A stretch of DNA of 25,118 bases from Oscillospiraceae bacterium (GCA_017458025.1 JAFTGG010000161.1:1-25118); one strand, 5' to 3'. Counted from the first letter of the stretch, positions 7,573-15,470 are shown. Notes: generated by a model not told the origin, from the letters alone. Numbers and translations: made by a program.

Positions 7573-9030
7573 ATGAGTAACAAAAAGATCTCGCCTCTCT
7601 ACAAATTCATCAAGCGGCTGGTGTGGCTGTTCTACCCCAAGATGACGGTTTCCGGCGCGGAGAACCTGCCGGACGGGCCGTGCGTCATCGTCGGCAACCA
7701 CACGCAAATGAACGGGCCCATCACCTGCGAGCTGTACACGCCGGGCGAGCATTACACCTGGTGCGCCGGCGAAATGATGCACCTGAGCGAAGTCCCCGCC
7801 TATGCGTACCGCGACTTCTGGTCGCAGAAGCCGAAGTATATCCGCTGGTTCTTCAAGCTCGCGTCCTACGTCATCGCGCCGCTGTCGGTGCTCGTGTTCA
7901 ACAACGCGGACGTCATCGGCGTCTACCACGACGCGCGCATCATGTCCACGTTCAAGGAGACGCTCGAAAAGCTGCAAGGCGGCGCGCGCATCGTCATTTT
8001 CCCGGAGCACGACGTGCCGCACAACCACATCGTCTGCGACTTTCAGGACCGCTTTATCGACATTGCGCGTATGTACTACAAGCGCACCGGCGAGGAATTG
8101 AGCTTCGTCCCGCTCTATGTCGCGCCGAAGCTCAAGGCGATGTATTTCGGAAAGCCCGTCCGCTTCGATCACGCCGCGCCGCTCGATCGGGAGCGCCGGC
8201 GCATCTGCGGCTATTTGATGGACGCGATCACCGGCATCGCCGTGTCGCTGCCGCTGCACACGGTCGTGCCGTACCGCAATATCCGCAAGAAAAACTACCC
8301 CACCAACGTCCCCAAGGAGGCGACTTCCCTCGTGCGCAAGCCCGTCGTCAACTATCGCGAATTTCGTTTTTCCCGCCTGAACGAGCCGCAGTTCTCTCAC
8401 ATCAAGCTGCTCGGCGGGTGGATCGTGTACTTTATCTTTTACTTCCTCACCGAAAATCTGATCCCGCTTGAGGACTGTCATGTGATCCACTCCCATTTGG
8501 ACGACCTGATCCCGTTCAACGAGTATTTCGCGATTTTTTACTGCTTTTGGTTCCTCCTGCTGATCGCGTCGTTGCTGTACTTCTTCCTCTATGATATCGA
8601 GAGCTTCAAGCAACTGCAAATCTTTATCATCATCACGCAGGTCGTCGCGATGATCTGCTACATCTTCTACCCCAGCGTACAGGACCTGCGTCCCGCGGTG
8701 TTCCCGCGCGACAATTTCTTCACGCATGTCATGGCGTTCATCTACGCGTTCGACACGCCTTCCGGCGTCTGTCCGTCGCTGCACGTCGCATACTCGATGG
8801 GTATCGCCTCCGTATGGCTCAAATATAAACCCGCGCCGAAGGCGTGGAAGGGTTTCGTGGTCTTCTCTGTCGTGATGATCTCGCTCTCCACCGCCTTTGT
8901 TAAGCAGCACTCGGCCATCGACATCGCCGTGGCGCTGCCGGTAGGTCTTCTGGCGGAGTACCTCGTCTACGGCACCCGTCCGGAGTTCCGCAAAAAGAGC
9001 AAGCTGCTCGCATATCTGGAAAAGGGTTGA
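7573..9030 (+). CDS. PlsC-like acyltransferase fused to PAP2-type phosphatase
   Basis: A 485-residue two-domain protein. Residues 1-~235 look like a lysophospholipid acyltransferase (VIVGNHTQMNGP at 38-49; IFPEHDVPHN at 142-151), but the expected HxxxxD aspartate is glycine and the FPEG glycine is histidine. Residues ~280-470 hold about six membrane helices and a PAP2 (Aur1/inositolphosphotransferase-like) signature: DLRP at 371-374, CPSLH at 400-404 and KQHSAID at 444-450. It could dephosphorylate or transfer phospho-groups on a lipid and possibly acylate it. No clear ribosome site precedes the ATG at 7573, 36 bp after the previous stop, so the start is less certain. It is co-directional with the GtrA gene 3 bp downstream. 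Confidence 0.85.
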   Translation: MSNKKISPLYKFIKRLVWLFYPKMTVSGAENLPDGPCVIVGNHTQMNGPITCELYTPGEHYTWCAGEMMHLSEVPAYAYRDFWSQKPKYIRWFFKLASYVIAPLSVLVFNNADVIGVYHDARIMSTFKETLEKLQGGARIVIFPEHDVPHNHIVCDFQDRFIDIARMYYKRTGEELSFVPLYVAPKLKAMYFGKPVRFDHAAPLDRERRRICGYLMDAITGIAVSLPLHTVVPYRNIRKKNYPTNVPKEATSLVRKPVVNYREFRFSRLNEPQFSHIKLLGGWIVYFIFYFLTENLIPLEDCHVIHSHLDDLIPFNEYFAIFYCFWFLLLIASLLYFFLYDIESFKQLQIFIIITQVVAMICYIFYPSVQDLRPAVFPRDNFFTHVMAFIYAFDTPSGVCPSLHVAYSMGIASVWLKYKPAPKAWKGFVVFSVVMISLSTAFVKQHSAIDIAVALPVGLLAEYLVYGTRPEFRKKSKLLAYLEKG

Positions 9031-9033
9031 GCG

Positions 9034-9459
9034 ATGAAAGGAAAAGAATTTATCCGCGTCGTCAAGTTTACGCTGTTTTCCGCGAGCGCGGGGCTCATTC
9101 AGTTGGGCGCTTTCGCGCTGCTCAACGAGCTGCTGCACCTGCCCTATTGGCAGAGCTATGTGGCGGCTCTGGTGCTCTCCGTGCTGTGGAACTTTACGCT
9201 CAACCGCAAGTTCACCTTCAAGTCCGCCGCCAACGTGCCGGTCGCGATGCTCAAGGTCGCGTGCTACTACGCGGTGTTCACGCCGCTGAGCGGCTGGCTG
9301 GAGCATTTCTACACGATGACGCTCGGCTGGAACGAGTACATAGCGACCATTCTCAACATGCTGCTGAATTTCGTGACGGAATTTCTCTACCAGCGGTTTT
9401 TCGTGTTCGGCAAGAACATCGACACCAACGAAACGCAAAAAGAAGAGGCGCTCAAATGA
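9034..9459 (+). CDS. GtrA family membrane protein
   Basis: A 141-residue small membrane protein with four predicted helices (~9-33, 39-58, 69-88, 105-123). It has the usual GtrA features: an early FxxxSASAGLIQLGAFALLN segment, LSVLWNFTLNRKFTF at the end of helix two, and the late NFVTEFLYQRFFVF. GtrA proteins are thought to flip lipid-linked sugars or to assist glycosyltransferases in cell-surface glycosylation. It starts 3 bp after the PAP2 fusion and ends the four-gene operon. Its stop codon lies inside the loop of the downstream hairpin. The function in this organism is inferred only from family and context. Confidence 0.9.
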   Translation: MKGKEFIRVVKFTLFSASAGLIQLGAFALLNELLHLPYWQSYVAALVLSVLWNFTLNRKFTFKSAANVPVAMLKVACYYAVFTPLSGWLEHFYTMTLGWNEYIATILNMLLNFVTEFLYQRFFVFGKNIDTNETQKEEALK

Positions 9460-9480
9460 GCGCCTGTTCTTTTTGCGTTT
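9431..9480. terminator. Large bidirectional terminator between GtrA and fructokinase genes
   Basis: AAACGCAAAAAGAA-G-AGGCGCTC pairs with GAGCGCCT-G-TTCTTTTTGCGTTT across a four-base loop, with a single G-G mismatch. It ends GtrA transcription on the plus strand and can stop read-through from the fructokinase operon on the minus strand. The GtrA stop codon sits in it. Confidence 0.9.
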
Positions 9481-9482
9481 AT

Positions 9483-9546
9483 ACTAGGCCTTGTTTGAAA
9501 AATGCCGATATACCCAAACGGTGGGCCTTTTCAGGCAAGGCCTAGT
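9483..9546. repeat. Dispersed palindromic repeat, short copy
   Basis: ACTAGGCCTTGTTTGAAAA at the left end and TTTTCAGGCAAGGCCTAGT at the right end form near-perfect terminal inverted repeats with two mismatches. The 20-mer from 9485 to 9504 is identical to 24974-24993, and the interior aligns loosely (CCAAACGGTGGGC versus CCAACGGCGAGGC). It sits directly between the bidirectional terminator and the fructokinase stop codon. It may be a miniature mobile or REP-like element. Confidence 0.7.
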
Positions 9547-9552
9547 TCCGCA

Positions 9553-10515
9553 TTACATTTGGTTGAGCACCCGCTCGACGTCCTCCGGCTCCGGCATTGA
9601 TTTGATCGCGCCGCGCTTCGTCGTCACAAGGTACGCCGCCGCGTTCGCGAAACGCAGCATCTCGTGCAGCTGCGGCTCCGTCAGGACGTCGACGCCGTGG
9701 TCCAGAACATAGTGCAGCACCGAGGCGCAGAACGTGTCGCCCGCGCCGGTCGTCTCGATCACGCCGCCGAGGCGGCAGCCTGCTTCAAACGCGCGGAAAT
9801 CGCCATAGTACGAATAGCTGCCCTCCGCGCCGGCCGTGATGTTCAGCAGCTTGATGTTCGGGTACTGCTCCTGCAGCATCGCCGCGCCCTTGTCGAAGTC
9901 GGTCGTGCCGCACATGAACTCGACCTCGTTGTCCGAGATCTTGAGCACGTCGCACTGCGCGAGGCCCCACGCGATCTGCTCCCTCGCCGCGCCGTCGCTG
10001 TCCCACAGCGGCGGGCGGAGGTTCGGATCATAGGAGATCAGCGCGCCGGCTTCCCTGGCGAGCGAGATCGCCTCGCGCGTCGCCGTGCGTACCGGCTCGT
10101 CGGTCAGAGACAGCGAGCCGAAGTGGAAGATGCGGCAGTTCCGCAGCGCGTCCGCGTCCAGCTCGTCCGCCGACAGGTTAATATCCGCGCCCGGCTTGCG
10201 GTAGAAGCTGAAATCGCGGTCGCCGTTCTCAAACGTGTGCACGACGGCAAGCGTCGTGTGCACCGCTTTGTCGCGCCGGAGGCCGCGGCTGTCGATGCCC
10301 GCGCCGCGGAGCGTCTCCTCAAGGACATCGCCGAAGCCGTCCGCGCCGACCTTGCCGAGGAACACGCAGCTATGCCCCAGCTTACGCAGCATCGCCAGCA
10401 CGTTCGCCGGCGCGCCGCCGGGATTTGCCTCAAACAGGAGGTTCCCCTGTTCGCTCCTGCCGTTCTGCGTAAAGTCGATCAGCAGCTCGCCGAGAGCCGC
10501 GACGTCGTATGCCAT
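9553..10515 (-). CDS. Fructokinase (PfkB family carbohydrate kinase)
   Basis: A 320-residue PfkB-fold kinase of normal length. It has the N-terminal signature around NPGGAPANVLAMLRKLG (31-47), GKVGADGFGD (54-63) and the C-terminal signature ETTGAGDTFCASVL (254-267) with the GAGD anion hole and catalytic D260. It most likely phosphorylates fructose with ATP to fructose 6-phosphate. The fructose assignment rests on the sequence style (GELLIDF at 9-15) and on its place at the end of the sucrose PTS operon; ribokinase-like alternatives are less likely. AAAGGAG lies nine bases before the start, and the gap from the ptsI stop is 16 bp. It would use fructose released by the amylosucrase gene at 15547-17418. 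Confidence 0.9.
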   Translation of the reverse strand: MAYDVAALGELLIDFTQNGRSEQGNLLFEANPGGAPANVLAMLRKLGHSCVFLGKVGADGFGDVLEETLRGAGIDSRGLRRDKAVHTTLAVVHTFENGDRDFSFYRKPGADINLSADELDADALRNCRIFHFGSLSLTDEPVRTATREAISLAREAGALISYDPNLRPPLWDSDGAAREQIAWGLAQCDVLKISDNEVEFMCGTTDFDKGAAMLQEQYPNIKLLNITAGAEGSYSYYGDFRAFEAGCRLGGVIETTGAGDTFCASVLHYVLDHGVDVLTEPQLHEMLRFANAAAYLVTTKRGAIKSMPEPEDVERVLNQM

Positions 10516-10531
10516 AGCGATGCTCCTTTGG

Positions 10532-12208
10532 TTAAATCGAAGTTTGGTCGCTCGCGAGATCGCCGAGCAGCTTGTCGCGCACCTGCGCGACGTTCGTCTC
10601 GCGCACCTTCTGGCGTAGCGGCAGCACCGCGCGCGGAGAGACCGACAGCTCGTCGATGCCGATGGAGAGGAACGTCTCGGTCAGTTGCAGGTCCGCGCCG
10701 AGCTCGCCGCAGATGCCGACCCAGATGCCGTTCTTATGCGCGTTGTCCGCGACCATTTTCAGCAGGCGCAGCACCGCCGGATGATGCGGATTGAAGAATC
10801 GGCCGAGGTCGTTGTTCTGGCGGTCGCAGGCAAGCGTGTACTGCGTCAGATCGTTCGTGCCGCAGGAGAAGAAGTCGACCTCTTTGGCGAGGCGGTCGCT
10901 CATGATCGCCGCCGCGGGCGTTTCGATCATGATGCCGATCTGCACGTCGTTCGAGTACGCGACGCCCTCGGCGTCAAGCTCCTTTTTGACCTGCTCGCAC
11001 ATCTTCTTGGCTTCCTTGACCTCCCAAACGCTCGCGACCATCGGGAACATGATGCACAGCTTGCCGAACGCCGACGCGCGATAGAGCGCGCGCAGTTGGG
11101 TGCGGAAGATCTCCGGACGGTTGAGGCAGATGCGCAGCGCGCGGTTGCCCATCGCCGGATTCTCCTCCTTCGGGAGGTTGAAGTACTCGATCTGCTTATC
11201 CGCGCCGATGTCCAGCGTGCGGATCACGACTTCCTTGCCGTCCATGTCCGAGAGCACCTTCTTGTATGCCTCGAACTGATAGTCCTCGCTCGGGAAATCG
11301 TCGCAGCCGAGATACAGGAACTCGCTGCGGAACAGGCCGATGCCGCCGCCGTCGTTCTTGAGCACGGTGGATACGTCCTCGGGATTGCCGATGTTGCAAT
11401 AGATGCGGATGCTGTGGCCGTCCTTCGTGACGTTTTCCTTTCCCTTGAGCTGGTCGAGCATCTCCTGAAGCTTGAGCTGCTCCTCGCGCTTCTTCATCAG
11501 ATGCGCGCGGGTGTCCGCGTCGGGCTCGAATACCGCCGTACCCGTGCCGCCGTCGACGATGACCTCGCGGCCCGCGTATTCTTTTTTCAGTTGGTCGCCC
11601 ACGCCGATAATGGCGGGAATCCCCATTGTGCGCGCGAGGATCGCCGTATGGCTGGAGCCGGAGCCGCCCTCGGTGATGAAGCCCAGAATCTTGCTCTTGT
11701 CGAGCTGCACGGTCTCGCTCGGCGCGAGGTCGTCGGACGCGAGGATCACGGGCACGTCGCTGTCGATGCCGCCCTGCGCCGCGCCGGACAGAATACCGAT
11801 GATGCGGTTGGAGACGTCCTTAACGTCCGCCGCGCGCGCCTGCATATAGGCGTCGTCCATCGAGGCGAACATCTCGGCAAACTGTTCGCGTACGTCGGCG
11901 ATGACCGCCTCGGCGTTCGTACCGCCCTTGATGGCCTCCTCAATGGCCTCCTCGTAGTCGAGGTCCTCCGCCATCATCTGATGCGTCTCAAACAGCAGCG
12001 CCGCCTCGTCGCCCGCCTCCGCGCGCGCCTTTTCGGCGAGCGCGCCGAGCTGGTCGATCGCTTTCGCCTGCGCGTCCTTGAAGCGCTTCCACTCCGCCTC
12101 GACGTCGGCGACGGTGGTGCGCGTAATGTCAGCTTTCGCGCGCTGGTAGAAATAGAGCGGGCCGGCGGCGACGCCGGTGGACACGCCCTTGCCCTGGATC
12201 GTGATCAT
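10532..12208 (-). CDS. ptsI: PTS Enzyme I (phosphoenolpyruvate-protein phosphotransferase)
   Basis: A 558-residue Enzyme I, which moves phosphate from phosphoenolpyruvate to HPr in the cytosol. The N-terminal HPr-binding region is residues ~1-150. The phospho-histidine is H187 in GGSGSSHTAILAR (181-193), slightly different from the usual GGRTSH form. The PEP-binding barrel follows with GGGIGLFRSEFLYL, NPAMGNRALR, FFSCGTNDLTQYTLACDR and the catalytic cysteine in GICGELGAD. Length is close to the usual ~570. AAAGGA precedes the ATG. It follows ptsH after an 86-bp gap holding a strong hairpin. This may be the organism's general Enzyme I, although it is embedded in a sucrose block. Confidence 0.96.
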   Translation of the reverse strand: MITIQGKGVSTGVAAGPLYFYQRAKADITRTTVADVEAEWKRFKDAQAKAIDQLGALAEKARAEAGDEAALLFETHQMMAEDLDYEEAIEEAIKGGTNAEAVIADVREQFAEMFASMDDAYMQARAADVKDVSNRIIGILSGAAQGGIDSDVPVILASDDLAPSETVQLDKSKILGFITEGGSGSSHTAILARTMGIPAIIGVGDQLKKEYAGREVIVDGGTGTAVFEPDADTRAHLMKKREEQLKLQEMLDQLKGKENVTKDGHSIRIYCNIGNPEDVSTVLKNDGGGIGLFRSEFLYLGCDDFPSEDYQFEAYKKVLSDMDGKEVVIRTLDIGADKQIEYFNLPKEENPAMGNRALRICLNRPEIFRTQLRALYRASAFGKLCIMFPMVASVWEVKEAKKMCEQVKKELDAEGVAYSNDVQIGIMIETPAAAIMSDRLAKEVDFFSCGTNDLTQYTLACDRQNNDLGRFFNPHHPAVLRLLKMVADNAHKNGIWVGICGELGADLQLTETFLSIGIDELSVSPRAVLPLRQKVRETNVAQVRDKLLGDLASDQTSI

Positions 12209-12248
12209 GATCGTTGCTTCCTTTCCGATAAATTTTCAGGTGGCCATA

Positions 12249-12285
12249 ACAGAAAACGGCTGTCACACCGGCAGCCGTTTTCTGT
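12249..12285 (-). terminator. Intercistronic hairpin between ptsH and ptsI
   Basis: A perfect 14-bp stem (ACAGAAAACGGCTG with CAGCCGTTTTCTGT) and a nine-base loop lie in the ptsH-ptsI gap. On the minus strand the 3' arm contains TTTT but no long T run follows, so it may be a partial terminator or an mRNA-stabilising or processing hairpin that sets more HPr than Enzyme I. On the plus strand it is followed by five T, but no plus-strand gene feeds it. Confidence 0.6.
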
Positions 12286-12294
12286 TTTTGTCGG

Positions 12295-12555
12295 TTAGAA
12301 ATAGGTCTTGAAGAACTCCTCGATCTTCGCGGCGACGTCTTCCTCGTTTTCGCCCTCGATGCTGACGGTCACGGTGTCGCCCTGCTTGATGCCCATACCC
12401 ATGAGCGCCATGAGCTTGAGCGCGTTGACGCTTTTATCGCCCTTGGTGACAGTCACGGTGGTGCCGGCGTAATTCTTGATCTCCTTGACCAGAATGCCTG
12501 CGGGACGGGCGTGAATGCCGACAGGATCGGTGATGGTGTAGTCAAAGCTCTTCAT
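12295..12555 (-). CDS. ptsH: PTS phosphocarrier protein HPr
   Basis: An 86-residue HPr that carries phosphate from Enzyme I to EIIA. The active histidine is H15 in GIHARPAG (13-20). The region that normally contains regulatory Ser46 reads KSVNALKLMALMGMGI. Aligned to the Bacillus form KTVNLKSIMGVMSLGI, the serine position is lysine (K47 here). HPr kinase could therefore not make HPr(Ser-P) at the usual site. AAGGAGG lies nine bases upstream of the ATG. It sits between the EIIBCA gene and ptsI. Confidence 0.95.
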   Translation of the reverse strand: MKSFDYTITDPVGIHARPAGILVKEIKNYAGTTVTVTKGDKSVNALKLMALMGMGIKQGDTVTVSIEGENEEDVAAKIEEFFKTYF

Positions 12556-12582
12556 GTTGGTTTCCTCCTTGAAAGTTGAATT

Positions 12583-12610
12583 ATGATAATCGGTTGAGCC
12601 GGTATATCAA
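12583..12610 (-). promoter_or_regulatory. Possible internal promoter for ptsHI
   Basis: TTGATA and TATCAT with a 16-bp spacer lie in the 62-bp gap between the EIIBCA and HPr genes. This would allow ptsH-ptsI-fructokinase expression without the sucrose transporter. Confidence 0.45.
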
Positions 12611-12617
12611 CGCTTGC

Positions 12618-14504
12618 TTATTTCGCGCCGCACTCGACGCCGTCCAGATCGTCGGAGTTGGTGAGGAGCACGACCACGGTGTCAGGGTGGCCCGCGGCCT
12701 TGATCTTCGCGCGGTCAAAGGTCAGGAGCTTCTGCCCCGCCTTGACCTTGTCGCCTTCCTTGACGGCGGGCACGAAGCCGTCGCCGTTCATGCCGACCGT
12801 ATCCACGCCGACGTGGATCAGCACCTCCATGCCGTTCGACTCAAGGCCGACGGCGTGCTTGCTCTCCGCGACCGAGGTCACTTCGCCGTCGAACGGCGCG
12901 ACCACGACGCCCTCCTCGGGCTCGATACCGACGCCGTCGCCGAGGATACCGGCCGCAAAGGTCTCGTCGGGGATCTCCTCGCGGGCGATGACCTTGCCCT
13001 TCGTGGGCTGGAGCACCGCGCCCGCCGCGCAGCGGATCACGCTGGTCGCCGGAGCTTCGATGGCAGGCTCCGCCTTGGCGGGGGCCGCTTCCTGCTTTCC
13101 GCCCTCGGGGGCGTCTTCCTTCCAGATGACCCAGGTCAGCGCGAACGCGACGCCCGCGGCGATGACCATCTCAAGCAGATAGACGGGAATGTTGTTGATG
13201 GCGGGGATACCGGGGATACCGGTGACGCCGTACACGGTCGCGCCGAACGGCACGGTCGCGCCGTTCATGTCGGTGCCGTGCATCCAGGACGCGAACAGCG
13301 CGCCGACCGCGCCGCCCGCCATGCCGCAGACAAACGGCTTCATGAAACGGAAGTTAACGCCGAAGATCGCCGGCTCGGTGATACCGAGGGACGCCGAGAG
13401 CGACGCCGGCAGGGCGACGGACTTGGTCTTCTGGTTCTTGACCTTGAGCGCGACCGCAAGGCACGCGCCGAACTGCGCGATGTTCGCGGCGGTGGCGATG
13501 GGCATCCAGGTGTTGACGCCGGTGCTCGCGATCATGCCCGCCTCGATGACGTTGTACATGTGGTGCAGGCCCATGACGACGGTGACGGGATAGATCGCGC
13601 CCATGACGGCGGCGCCCGCGCCATGACCGATGGTAATGAGCGTACGCGCGCCCGCAAGCACCCAATTCTCAAACACGGAGAACACCGGCCCGATGATGGT
13701 GAAGGTGATGTAGGACGTGATGAGCACCGTGCACAGCGGGGTGACAAACAGGTCGATCATCTCCGGCACATGCTTATGCAGCCATTTTTCCACCGTCGAC
13801 ATCAACAGGACCGCCAAAATGACGGGTATGACGTGCCCCTGATAGCCGACCTGCTGGACCGGGAAGAAGAAAATGTTCCATGTCGGGATCGCTCCCTCGT
13901 AGCTGGCGACCGTCCACGCGTTGATGAGCGCGGGGTGCACCATCATCAGGCCGATGACCGCGCCGAGGAAGATGTTGCCGCCGAACACGCGCGCGGCGGA
14001 GATCGCCACGAGCACGGGCAGCAGCGCGAACGCGGTGTTCGCGACAAGGTCGAGGAACGAGAACCAATCGGTCGCGCCGAACGCGGGCGCGAACTTCGGG
14101 ATCGCCTCGACGATACCCATCATCAGGCCGGAAGCCACGATGGCGGGCAGGATCGGCACGAACACGTCGCCGGGGACCTTAAGGATACGTCTCCACAGCG
14201 GCGCCTGCGCGGCGGCCGCGGCCTTGACGTCGTCTTTGGTGGCGGCGGTCATGCCGGTGACGGCGAGGAACTCGTCGTAGACCTTGTTGACCGTGCCCGT
14301 GCCGATGATAAGCTGGAGCTGGCCGTTCGATTCAAACATGCCCTTGACGCCGTCGACGTTTTCAAGAGCCGCCTTGTCGAGCTTGCTGTTGTCCGCGATC
14401 ACGAGACGCAGACGCGTGGCGCAGTGCGCCGCGCTGACGATGTTCTCTCTCCCGCCCAGGTGGGAGTAGATCTCCTCAGCGCACTTACGGTAGTCCAATG
14501 CCAT
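12618..14504 (-). CDS. scrA: Sucrose-type PTS transporter EIIBCA
   Basis: A 628-residue three-domain permease that imports and phosphorylates sucrose at the membrane, giving cytosolic sucrose 6-phosphate. EIIB is residues ~1-90 with phospho-cysteine C28 in SAAHCATRLRL, a spelling typical of sucrose rather than trehalose permeases (THCVTRLR). EIIC is ~105-450, with FVPILPAIVASGLMMG and the sugar-site motif GITEPAIFGVN. An Ala/Pro/Glu-rich linker (~460-485) leads to a glucose-type EIIA, with phospho-histidine H564 in EVLIHVGVD. AAGGAG precedes the ATG. A consensus promoter and a 16-bp palindrome lie upstream. Sucrose is the best substrate guess; related beta-glucoside or trehalose use cannot be excluded. 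Confidence 0.92.
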   Translation of the reverse strand: MALDYRKCAEEIYSHLGGRENIVSAAHCATRLRLVIADNSKLDKAALENVDGVKGMFESNGQLQLIIGTGTVNKVYDEFLAVTGMTAATKDDVKAAAAAQAPLWRRILKVPGDVFVPILPAIVASGLMMGIVEAIPKFAPAFGATDWFSFLDLVANTAFALLPVLVAISAARVFGGNIFLGAVIGLMMVHPALINAWTVASYEGAIPTWNIFFFPVQQVGYQGHVIPVILAVLLMSTVEKWLHKHVPEMIDLFVTPLCTVLITSYITFTIIGPVFSVFENWVLAGARTLITIGHGAGAAVMGAIYPVTVVMGLHHMYNVIEAGMIASTGVNTWMPIATAANIAQFGACLAVALKVKNQKTKSVALPASLSASLGITEPAIFGVNFRFMKPFVCGMAGGAVGALFASWMHGTDMNGATVPFGATVYGVTGIPGIPAINNIPVYLLEMVIAAGVAFALTWVIWKEDAPEGGKQEAAPAKAEPAIEAPATSVIRCAAGAVLQPTKGKVIAREEIPDETFAAGILGDGVGIEPEEGVVVAPFDGEVTSVAESKHAVGLESNGMEVLIHVGVDTVGMNGDGFVPAVKEGDKVKAGQKLLTFDRAKIKAAGHPDTVVVLLTNSDDLDGVECGAK

Positions 14505-14558
14505 AAGTGATTTTCTCCTTACACTTCATTTTGCTGCCCTTTCGGACAACCACCCTGT

Positions 14559-14587
14559 ATTATAACGGAAAGTTCTGCCAATGTAAA
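14559..14587 (-). promoter_or_regulatory. Promoter of the EIIBCA operon
   Basis: TTTACA and a perfect TATAAT with a 17-bp spacer on the minus strand. The leader of about 50 bases contains a short hairpin with a GAAA tetraloop (14533-14550) before the AAGGAG ribosome site. Confidence 0.85.
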
Positions 14588-14590
14588 CAA

Positions 14591-14606
14591 AAACTTATGC
14601 AAGTTT
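14591..14606. promoter_or_regulatory. Palindromic operator candidate upstream of the EIIBCA promoter
   Basis: AAACTT-ATGC-AAGTTT is a perfect 6+6 palindrome ending three bases upstream of the -35 box. A second CAAGTTTC half lies about 20 bp further upstream (near 14622). The position suits an activator or a LacI-type regulator. No such regulator gene is in the window. Confidence 0.5.
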
Positions 14607-14616
14607 CGCGTCATTT

Positions 14617-15441
14617 TTAGACAAGTTTCAAGGCTTCAAACGCCCGCGCCAATCCGTCCTCCCCGACGGCGCCGCAAACCAGACCGCTGACGCGCTTGAG
14701 CGCCTCGCTGCCGTTCGCCATGCAGACGCCGAGGCCCACGGTCTCGATCATCTCAAGGTCGTTCATGCTGTCGCCGAAGCCGACCGTGTCGGACAGCGGG
14801 ACGCCCAGCGCCTCCGCGATGCGGCGGACGCCGCGGCCCTTGTCGAATTTGCGGTTGATCATCTCACCGTTGACGCAGCCCTTTGAAAACGCGTCCTGCA
14901 CAACGAAGTTGAACTCCGCCTCCGCCGCGCGGCGCACGGGCGCAAGCTGCTCCTCCCGTTCGCAGAGGAACAGCACCTTGTAGACGGGCCTGCCGTCGTA
15001 CTCGCGCATAGGAAGAATGTGCAGCTCCTCCTCCAGCGCGCGCCGCCATCGCGCCAGCTCGCTGCTGCCGCCGTTGACGCGGCCCATAAACTCCACCGTG
15101 CCCTCGTCACAGTAGCTTTTCTCCCACGCCTCTATGGTGCGGTAGATGCCGTTTTCCCGCAAAAGCGACAGGATACGCTCGCTCTGCTCCGCGGTCATCG
15201 GGCAGTCGTAGAGCACCTTGTCCCCGCAGACGACGTAGCCGCCCGCGCTGGCAATATAGCCGTCGAAGCCGTATCCGAGCAGCGGCGAGAGCATCGCGTA
15301 ATTGCGTCCCGAGCAGAGAAACACCTTATTGCCCGCCGCGCGGGCACGGCGGATCGCGTCGACGGCGCTGCGCGGCGGCTCCGTTGCGCCAGGCTCCGTC
15401 AGCGTGCCGTCGACGTCGAGAAAAATCAGTTTTTGACTCAT
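14617..15441 (-). CDS. Cof-type HAD hydrolase (sugar-phosphate phosphatase candidate)
   Basis: A 274-residue HAD phosphatase of the Cof/YidA class. Motif I is FLDVDGT with nucleophile D9 and acid D11, motif II is the serine of LCSGRN (S44), motif III is K201 in NRKFDKGRG, and motif IV is GFGDSMND (222-228, with D224 and D228). The cap domain spans ~85-190. It should remove phosphate from a small phosphorylated metabolite in the cytosol. AAGGAG precedes the start. It lies between the amylosucrase gene and the sucrose PTS genes, so sucrose 6-phosphate is an attractive substrate, but Cof enzymes are broad and this is not shown by sequence. Confidence 0.92.
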   Translation of the reverse strand: MSQKLIFLDVDGTLTEPGATEPPRSAVDAIRRARAAGNKVFLCSGRNYAMLSPLLGYGFDGYIASAGGYVVCGDKVLYDCPMTAEQSERILSLLRENGIYRTIEAWEKSYCDEGTVEFMGRVNGGSSELARWRRALEEELHILPMREYDGRPVYKVLFLCEREEQLAPVRRAAEAEFNFVVQDAFSKGCVNGEMINRKFDKGRGVRRIAEALGVPLSDTVGFGDSMNDLEMIETVGLGVCMANGSEALKRVSGLVCGAVGEDGLARAFEALKLV

Positions 15442-15470
15442 TCCGATATCTCCTTACCGGCGTCAAGCAT

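Noticed and set aside
7558..9438. A 626-codon antisense frame across the PAP2 fusion and GtrA genes
   Set aside because: It covers the reverse strand of two genes with clear motifs, and its composition is that of a shadow frame.
10685..14510. Long plus-strand frames opposite ptsI and the EIIBCA gene
   Set aside because: They lack motifs and ribosome sites and mirror codon bias; the minus-strand genes have intact catalytic residues.
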